Position numbers and translations under genes: made by a program | Part shown: piece by piece, positions 14,534-19,672 of the stretch | Numbering within the stretch: the stretch's first letter is position 1 | How the letters are laid out: each line of letters starts with the position of its first letter | The notes under the pieces: model-generated | Told to the model about the DNA's origin: nothing | Databases searched by the model: none | The model's input: the letters and a program-made list of their open reading frames with translations, nothing else | Assembly: GCA_021793135.1 (NCBI GenBank) | Contig: JAJYTI010000015.1 | Location: 1-19,672 of the forward strand | Direction: 5' to 3' | Source: Bacteroidota bacterium | GTDB taxonomy: Bacteria > Bacteroidota > Bacteroidia > Flavobacteriales > Flavobacteriaceae | DNA: 19,672 bases

Positions 14534-15433
14534 TTAATTCAATTTTAATCGTTGGTTACGTTTACGAACTCTTATTGATGAGAAAGATTTTTCAATAAAG
14601 GTAACACGAATACCTATAAGTAGTATAATACCGCCAATAATCATTTGACTTGTAATTTGCTCTTTTAAAAATATCCAAGCTAATAATGCAGAAATAAATC
14701 CTTGAGCCAGTAAGCTAATGGAAACTCTAGTAGCACGCATCTGTTGTGTAGCATAACTAAGTAGTAACCATGCGAGTAGTTGGCAAACTATAGCTTGAAT
14801 TATAAGAACGGTCCAACCCATATTTCCAAATCCACTAAATGGTTGCTGTAAGAAATAACTAACAAATCCTAAGAATACACTAGCACTAAAAATAGTAATA
14901 CTCATAAAGCTAAGAACATCAACTTTGGACAATATGTTTTTGCTAATTAACATATAATGAGCGTAGAGTATTCCAGATAAAATCGCAAAAATAAAAGCGC
15001 GATCGAAAGACAGACTTAATATAAAGTCAGTTCCTATAAGTACTATCATCCCCATTAGAGCTATTATAGTACCAAACCAAAAATTTTTCTTGGGTTTATT
15101 CGGGAAAAATAAAAACATTCCTAACCCCACCCATACTGGTGATAAATTAGTAAGCAAAGTAGCTTGCGTTGCAGTAGATTCTTGAATAGAGATATTCCAT
15201 ACTGCGACATCCATTCCAAAAATCAATCCACAGAGTATAGATAATAAAAGATATTTTCTTTTTGGAAGCTTAAAGCGTTTTGTTAGTAATACGTAAGGAA
15301 TTAATAGTATAGCTGAAAAAGCCATTCTATAGAATGCCGAAATAACACCTGGAGCCAACTCCAATTTGATAAGTACTGGGAAAATAGAAATCGCCAGTAT
15401 ACCGATAACCAAAGCTACTTGAGGTCTTGTCAT
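14534..15433 (-). CDS. EamA/DMT family transporter
   Basis: This 299-residue integral membrane protein with about ten hydrophobic helices is arranged as two EamA-like repeats typical of drug/metabolite transporters. 'ISAFYRMAFSAILLIPYVL' and 'LTNLSPVWVGLGMFLF' mark the first repeat. 'RVSISLLAQGFISALLAWIFLKEQIT' marks the second. The substrate cannot be predicted. The frame extends upstream to an ATG at 15487 (317 residues), but a perfect -7 box lies inside that extension at 15474-15467. The ATG at 15433, preceded by AGGAG, also places the first helix close to the N-terminus as usual. I therefore prefer 15433. The C-terminus is basic (KSFSSIRVRKRNQRLK). No terminator was recognised before the next gene. 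Confidence 0.87.
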   Translation of the reverse strand: MTRPQVALVIGILAISIFPVLIKLELAPGVISAFYRMAFSAILLIPYVLLTKRFKLPKRKYLLLSILCGLIFGMDVAVWNISIQESTATQATLLTNLSPVWVGLGMFLFFPNKPKKNFWFGTIIALMGMIVLIGTDFILSLSFDRAFIFAILSGILYAHYMLISKNILSKVDVLSFMSITIFSASVFLGFVSYFLQQPFSGFGNMGWTVLIIQAIVCQLLAWLLLSYATQQMRATRVSISLLAQGFISALLAWIFLKEQITSQMIIGGIILLIGIRVTFIEKSFSSIRVRKRNQRLKLN

Positions 15434-15775
15434 AGCTCCTAATAATAAAGATGTAGTATAAGGTAGCAAAATTACATCTCTTACCATAATTTATAAGCTA
15501 AATTATAGCCAAAAAGTATCGATGTATTTTTTAGGTTTACTTACTATATAGTAGAGGGTATATGTGTAGGTAAATTAAGTAGGTGCTCTATATCACTTTA
15601 TACAATGTTTTTTAGAATAGTATGCGTATAATTTGTAGACTTGCAGTCCGAATAAATATAGGAGGTTTATTTAAATCATACTTTGATTAATGCATGTGAT
15701 TATTATATGTAGTTAAATGACTATAAAACAGTAAAAAATGCATAGAAAATATTCTAATATTTTTTTGATTAAAGA
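15434..15775. other. AT-rich intergenic stretch with no gene recognised
   Basis: Apart from the EamA -7 box at its left end, no coding frame of useful length, tRNA-like fold or strong hairpin was seen. There is an AGGAGG at about 15660-15665, but only a few codons could follow it. A weak AATAAA/TTTATT pair surrounds it. Several loosely similar GTAG-containing words occur around 15550-15590. It separates two divergent units (EamA and rpmH). Confidence 0.6.
15467..15474 (-). promoter_or_regulatory. -7 promoter element (TAATTTTG) for the EamA transporter gene
   Basis: On the minus strand, 15474-15467 is a perfect TAnnTTTG, 33 nt before the preferred start at 15433. It lies downstream of the alternative ATG at 15487, so a transcript from here cannot use that longer start. 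The -33 element is not clear. Confidence 0.5.
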
Positions 15776-15806
15776 TTTGTTCAACATAAAAACCTTTGTA
15801 TATTTG
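15776..15806 (+). promoter_or_regulatory. rpmH promoter, full Bacteroidota consensus
   Basis: TTTG at 15776-15779, a 19-nt spacer, and TATATTTG at 15799-15806 give both the -33 and -7 elements at ideal spacing. This is the best promoter in the window, as expected for a ribosomal protein gene. Transcription should begin near 15812, leaving a leader of about 70 nt. The leader contains a short inverted repeat, GACTT (15812-15816) and AAGTC (15824-15828). Confidence 0.8.
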
Positions 15807-15881
15807 CAGGCGACTTTAAAACGAAGTCAAGCGAGATTTAGATAAAAATATTTTTCAGAAGAATTAATAATACTAATAGCA

Positions 15882-16040
15882 ATGAAAAGGACATTTCAGC
15901 CATCAAAGAGAAAAAGAAAAAATAAACACGGATTTAGAGAGCGTATGGCCACTGTAGGCGGTAGAAAAGTATTGGCTGCACGTAGAGCGAAAGGTAGAAA
16001 AAAACTTTCTGTTTCTTCTGAATTACGTCACAAGAAATAA
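15882..16040 (+). CDS. rpmH: 50S ribosomal protein L34
   Basis: This is a 52-residue, very basic protein beginning MKRTFQPSKRKRKNKHGFRE and containing 'RMATVGGRKVLAARRAKGRKKLSVSS'. This is the unmistakable L34 pattern: the TFQPS start, the KHGFR.RM segment and the R-R-A-K-GRK core. The length is slightly above the bacterial norm of 44-47, through the C-terminal tail SELRHKK. L34 is a component of the large ribosomal subunit. It is flanked by a strong promoter and a strong terminator, so it is essentially monocistronic. In many bacteria rpmH is followed by rnpA near the origin; here carB follows and rnpA is not in the window. Confidence 0.97.
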   Translation: MKRTFQPSKRKRKNKHGFRERMATVGGRKVLAARRAKGRKKLSVSSELRHKK

Positions 16041-16064
16041 TGAATAATGTATTCATCAATATAG

Positions 16065-16102
16065 AAAAAGGTGTTGTTTGTTAAAAACAACACCTTTTTT
16101 TT
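16065..16102 (+). terminator. Intrinsic terminator after rpmH
   Basis: A perfect 15-bp stem (16065-16079 with 16085-16099, core GGTGTTGTTT/AAACAACACC) with a GTTAA loop is followed by a T-tract to 16102. It is placed 24 nt after the rpmH stop and 42 nt before the carB start, so it either ends rpmH transcripts or limits read-through into carB. Confidence 0.88.
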
Positions 16103-16144
16103 ATACACTAATTAATAAAAACCCTCTCATAATATCACACACTT

Positions 16145-18997
16145 ATGGCTTTAGACACTTCTATAAAATCAGTGTTATTAATTGGTTCTGGACCCATTGT
16201 AATTGGACAAGCTTGTGAGTTTGACTACTCAGGATCACAAGCATTACGAGCATTACGCGAAGATGGAATAGAAACCGTATTAATTAATTCTAACCCAGCG
16301 ACGATAATGACCGATCCGTCGATGGCAGACCATGTTTACCTATTACCACTTACAACAAAATCTATTGAAGAGATTTTACAGAAGCACCCAAATATCGATG
16401 CCGTTCTTCCAACTATGGGAGGGCAAACAGCATTGAACCTTTGCATGGAAGCAGATGATAAAGGAATTTGGGATGAATATGGGGTTAGAATTCTTGGAGT
16501 GGATATAGCTGCTATCCAAATTACCGAAGATAGAGATCAGTTTAAAGATCTTATGGATAAAATAGGTGTACCAATTGCACCTGCAAAAATTGCTAACTCT
16601 TATTTAAGCGGAAAAGAAATAGCTCAAGAATTTGGCTTCCCTTTAATTATTAGAGCTTCCTATACTTTAGGAGGAAGTGGAGCAGCATTTGTTCACACTA
16701 AGGAAGAATTTGATTTATTATTAAAACGAGGCTTAGAAGCTTCACCAATTCACGAAGTGTTAATAGATAAAGCATTACTTGGTTGGAAAGAATATGAGTT
16801 AGAGCTACTTCGTGATAAGGATGATAATATTACAGTAGTTTGTACTATAGAAAATATGGACCCAATGGGAATCCATACTGGAGACTCCATTACAGTTGCT
16901 CCAGCTATGACTCTAAGTGATGATTGCTACAATCGTATGAAAGAGATGGCGATTAAAATCATGCTTAATATAGGAGAGTTTGTTGGAGGATGTAACGTGC
17001 AGTTTGCAGTTAGTCCCGACGAAAAAGAAGATATTATCGCAATTGAGATTAACCCACGAGTTTCTCGCTCTTCAGCATTAGCTTCTAAAGCAACAGGATA
17101 CCCAATTGCAAAAGTAGCTACTAAACTTGCAATAGGTCACACCCTAAAAGAGATTACCAAGAAAGGAAATGTAGAAAACGGTACTTTGTTCGAACCTGAA
17201 CTAGATTACGTAATCGTAAAAATACCAAAGTGGGATTTTGATAAGTTTGAAGGTGCAAACAGAGAGCTTGGTGTACAAATGAAAGCGGTAGGTGAGGTAA
17301 TGGGAATCGGAAGTAGTTTCCAGGAAGCATTGCATAAAGCAGCACAATCTCTTGAAGTAAGCAGAAACGGACTTGGAGCAGATGGTAAAGGACATACAGA
17401 TTATGAGGAGATTCTTTATAAGCTAAAACATCCAAGCTGGGATCGGGTATTTGTTATATACGATGCTATCGAATTAGGAGTACCTCTAGAGCGTATTCAT
17501 GATCTGACTAAAATAGACATGTGGTATTTAAATCAGTTTAAAGAACTATATGGAGTAGAGAAAGAGCTTAAAAATGTAAATATAGAATCTTTAAGTTTTG
17601 AGTTGCTACTAAGAGCTAAACAAAAAGGATTTGGAGATAGACAAATCGCACATATTCTTGGATGCTTAGAAAGCGAAGTGTATAATAAACGTGAAGAGTT
17701 AGGTTTGCATAGAGCCTTTATGAAAGTAGATACTTGTCAAGAAGCCTTCGACTTTTTCTCTCCTTATTATTACTCTTCTTTTGGGGATAGCGCTGTAACA
17801 ACTAAAGAACAACTTGCTGCACTTAATCAGAGTGTACCAACCGATAAGAAGAAAATTATCGTATTGGGATCTGGGCCAAATAGAATCGGACAAGGAATTG
17901 AATTTGATTACTGTTGTGTTCACGGTGTTTTGGCTGCAGAAGAAGAGGGTTACGAAACTATCATGATTAACTGTAATCCTGAAACTGTTTCTACTGATTT
18001 TGATACAGCAAACAAACTATATTTTGAACCTGTGTTCTGGGAATACATTTACGATATTATTCAGCATGAAAAACCAGAAGGGGTTATTGTACAATTAGGT
18101 GGACAAACCGCTTTAAAGCTGGCTGAAAAATTAGATCGTTATGGTGTAAAGATTATAGGAACAAGCTATAGAGCTTTAGACTTAGCAGAAGATAGAGGAA
18201 GCTTCTCTACTTTACTTAAAGAGAATGATATTCCATATCCAAGATTTGGAACAGCAGAAACAGCATCACAAGCATTAGAGCTTTCAGATGAGCTAGGATT
18301 TCCACTTCTTGTTCGACCATCGTATGTATTAGGTGGACAAGGAATGAAGATTGTGATTAACAAACAAGATTTGGAAAAGCACGTAGTAGATTTACTTCAG
18401 AAAATTCCAAATAACAAGCTACTTCTAGATCACTATTTAGATGGTGCAATTGAAGCTGAGGCCGATGCAATTTGTGATGGTGAAGATGTATATATCTTAG
18501 GGATTATGGAGCATATTGAGCCGTGTGGTGTACACTCAGGAGACTCAAACGCAATGCTTCCTCCTTTCAATTTAGGGGAGTTCGCATTACAACAAATAAA
18601 AGACCACACTCGAAAAATTGCTTTAGCACTAGATACTGTAGGGTTGATTAATATACAGTTTGCAATAAAAGATGATATCGTGTACATTATAGAAGCCAAT
18701 CCAAGAGCTTCACGTACAGTTCCATTTATCTCTAAAGCATATGGAGAACCTTATGTAAATTATGCTACTAAGGTGATGCTAGGAACTAAAAAACTTAAAG
18801 ATTTTAAGTTTAATCCACAATTAGAAGGATTTGCAATAAAGCAACCGGTGTTTAGTTTTGATAAGTTCCCAGATGTAAATAAGCAACTTGGACCAGAGAT
18901 GAAGAGTACAGGAGAAAGCATCCTGTTTATTGAAAACCTAAAAGACGACCGCTTCTATAAATTACACAATAGACGTCGTATGTATCTAAGTAAATAA
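16145..18997 (+). CDS. carB: Carbamoyl-phosphate synthase large subunit, lacking the C-terminal allosteric domain
   Basis: CarB makes carbamoyl phosphate from bicarbonate, ATP and ammonia delivered by the small subunit, for arginine and pyrimidine synthesis. The 950 residues contain two homologous synthetase halves. The first begins 'GSGPIVIGQACEFDYSGSQA' (from about residue 13), the second 'GSGPNRIGQGIEFDYC' (from about 575). Each has an ATP-grasp domain ('IRASYTLGGSGAAFV', 'VRPSYVLGGQGMKIV') and metal-site segments ending 'IEINPRVSRSSALASKATGYP' or 'IEANPRASRTVPFISKAYGEP'. E. coli CarB is about 1073 residues; the missing about 120 are the C-terminal MGS-like domain that binds UMP, IMP and ornithine. 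The 203 bases before bshC hold hairpins, not a broken domain. carA is not nearby. No promoter box was seen between the rpmH terminator and the start. Confidence 0.96.
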   Translation: MALDTSIKSVLLIGSGPIVIGQACEFDYSGSQALRALREDGIETVLINSNPATIMTDPSMADHVYLLPLTTKSIEEILQKHPNIDAVLPTMGGQTALNLCMEADDKGIWDEYGVRILGVDIAAIQITEDRDQFKDLMDKIGVPIAPAKIANSYLSGKEIAQEFGFPLIIRASYTLGGSGAAFVHTKEEFDLLLKRGLEASPIHEVLIDKALLGWKEYELELLRDKDDNITVVCTIENMDPMGIHTGDSITVAPAMTLSDDCYNRMKEMAIKIMLNIGEFVGGCNVQFAVSPDEKEDIIAIEINPRVSRSSALASKATGYPIAKVATKLAIGHTLKEITKKGNVENGTLFEPELDYVIVKIPKWDFDKFEGANRELGVQMKAVGEVMGIGSSFQEALHKAAQSLEVSRNGLGADGKGHTDYEEILYKLKHPSWDRVFVIYDAIELGVPLERIHDLTKIDMWYLNQFKELYGVEKELKNVNIESLSFELLLRAKQKGFGDRQIAHILGCLESEVYNKREELGLHRAFMKVDTCQEAFDFFSPYYYSSFGDSAVTTKEQLAALNQSVPTDKKKIIVLGSGPNRIGQGIEFDYCCVHGVLAAEEEGYETIMINCNPETVSTDFDTANKLYFEPVFWEYIYDIIQHEKPEGVIVQLGGQTALKLAEKLDRYGVKIIGTSYRALDLAEDRGSFSTLLKENDIPYPRFGTAETASQALELSDELGFPLLVRPSYVLGGQGMKIVINKQDLEKHVVDLLQKIPNNKLLLDHYLDGAIEAEADAICDGEDVYILGIMEHIEPCGVHSGDSNAMLPPFNLGEFALQQIKDHTRKIALALDTVGLINIQFAIKDDIVYIIEANPRASRTVPFISKAYGEPYVNYATKVMLGTKKLKDFKFNPQLEGFAIKQPVFSFDKFPDVNKQLGPEMKSTGESILFIENLKDDRFYKLHNRRRMYLSK

Positions 18998-19014
18998 GAA
19001 TCAAAGATTAGCAT

Positions 19015-19087
19015 TAATTATAAAGCCTCTTAATTATAATTAGGAGGCTTTATAATTATAATGGTTTGATGGTTAAAACCATTATAA
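19015..19087 (+). terminator. Pair of adjacent hairpins after carB (likely terminator region)
   Basis: Hairpin 1 pairs 19016-19029 with 19044-19057 (14 bp, core GCCTC/GAGGC), and its loop is the self-complementary TAATTA repeat. Hairpin 2 pairs 19056-19067 with 19076-19087 (12 bp, TTATAATGGTTT/AAACCATTATAA). The arms overlap by two bases. Neither is followed by a clean T-tract, so simple intrinsic termination is less certain than for the other hairpins here. The word TAATTATAA occurs three times (19015, 19031, 19053). Confidence 0.6.
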
Positions 19088-19174
19088 AATACTGGATAAT
19101 ATCTTCTATTTAATGTATATTTTAGTTTTGGTTAAGTTTAAAGCTTAATTGTTTCTATACTTGACTTAAGTCCT

Positions 19175-19182
19175 TATTTTTG
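19175..19182 (+). promoter_or_regulatory. bshC -7 promoter element (TATTTTTG)
   Basis: TATTTTTG is a perfect TAnnTTTG, 18 nt before the bshC ATG, and is identical to the menA -7 box. A TTTC at 19152-19155 lies 19 nt upstream as a possible weak -33 element. Confidence 0.6.
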
Positions 19183-19200
19183 CATCAATATTTTATAGAT

Positions 19201-19672
19201 ATGAAGAACAAATCGATTCCTTATTGTAGTACTGGTTATTTTTCTAAAATAATGTGCGATTATCTCGCTGAAAAAAAAGAATTAAAACCATTTTACAATA
19301 AATTTCCGACCAAGGAATCGTTATTAGAATTGGCAAAAGAAAAAAGTCAGTGGTTTTGTCAAGAAAAACGCGAAATACTGGTAAAAGAACTTTTGTTGCA
19401 AAATTCTCATCTTTCTTTGTCTTCTTCTACCAAAGCAAATATCCATGCCCTTGGTAAGTCTAACACACTTACGATTACTACAGGTCATCAATTAAATCTA
19501 TTTACTGGTCCTTTATATTTTTTCTATAAAATATTAGATGTTATTCGGGCAGCTAAGGAGCTAAATAGCACGCAAGAGGAATGGCAATTTGTTCCTGTTT
19601 TTTGGATGGCAACAGAAGATCATGATTTTGAAGAAATCAATCACTTTCATTTTCAAGATGAAAAAATAGAGA
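19201..19672 (+). CDS. bshC: Bacillithiol biosynthesis cysteine-adding enzyme BshC, 5' part (cut by window end)
   Basis: BshC is proposed to add cysteine to glucosaminyl-malate in the last step of bacillithiol synthesis. About 157 codons are visible and the frame is open at the edge; the full family length is about 530 residues. The segment 'ITTGHQLNLFTGPLYFFYKI' (about 97-116) is the family's nucleotide-binding-like signature, usually 'TGQQ...LFTGPLY' in Firmicutes. 'VPVFWMATEDHDFEEINH' (about 133-150) is another strong hallmark. The N-terminal 'IPYCSTGYFSKIMCDYL' also matches flavobacterial BshC. The start at 19201 is supported by the -7 box 18 nt upstream. bshA and bshB are not in the window. 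Confidence 0.93.
   Translation, partial: MKNKSIPYCSTGYFSKIMCDYLAEKKELKPFYNKFPTKESLLELAKEKSQWFCQEKREILVKELLLQNSHLSLSSSTKANIHALGKSNTLTITTGHQLNLFTGPLYFFYKILDVIRAAKELNSTQEEWQFVPVFWMATEDHDFEEINHFHFQDEKIE

Noticed and set aside
15660..15710. AGGAGG followed by an ATG in the EamA-rpmH gap, as a possible small gene
   Set aside because: The ATG is too far from the AGGAGG and the frame closes after about eight codons.
17154..17435. Minus-strand open frames within carB
   Set aside because: They are shadows of the conserved carB frame; nothing supports independent genes.

Overview
The window looks like a chromosomal segment from a marine-type member of the Flavobacteriia (phylum Bacteroidota). It is AT-rich, and Shine-Dalgarno sequences are largely absent. 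Several genes are preceded by the Bacteroidota -7 promoter motif TAnnTTTG. Gene content fits this lineage: a men cluster carrying a CPBP protease, a CAL67264-type small membrane protein ahead of an EttA-like ABC-F, a 950-residue CarB, and bshC. The species was not identified. No phage, transposon, CRISPR array, rRNA or tRNA was seen. This reads as conserved core chromosome, not an accessory island.

Layout, left to right. Positions 1-8 hold what may be the first codons of a divergent minus-strand gene. holA (76-1080, +) meets a DoxX-like membrane protein (1077-1472, -) tail to tail. A plus-strand run follows from 1527 to 8141: menA, a UPF0173 metallo-beta-lactamase-fold hydrolase, menC, a CPBP intramembrane protease, a compact menE and sppA. 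Within the core of this run the gaps are only 2-6 nt. A two-sided terminator separates it from a minus-strand acyl-CoA carboxylase carboxyltransferase (8237-9865). Next on the plus strand come a 59-residue membrane protein, an EttA-like ABC-F ATPase and a lipoprotein (10006-12331), closed by another two-sided hairpin.

The minus-strand block 12415-15433 holds a secreted or periplasmic serine beta-lactamase-like hydrolase, a two-TM protein with a repeat-like helical region, and an EamA/DMT transporter. A gap of about 450 bases leads to rpmH, which has the best promoter in the window and its own terminator. carB follows without its C-terminal allosteric domain, then a pair of adjacent hairpins, then the first 157 codons of bshC, cut by the window edge.

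Functionally, menA, menC and menE supply three steps of menaquinone synthesis from chorismate. menF, menD, menB and a DHNA-CoA thioesterase are not in the window, which makes the embedded hydrolase worth testing. SppA and the CPBP protein are membrane proteases. holA, rpmH, ettA and carB are housekeeping genes for replication, translation and nucleotide/arginine synthesis. bshC implies bacillithiol as a low-molecular-weight thiol.

I found no convincing undescribed multi-gene system. The best leads are the men-cluster hydrolase and protease, the truncated CarB behind a terminator with no visible promoter, and the very short leaders at some promoters.
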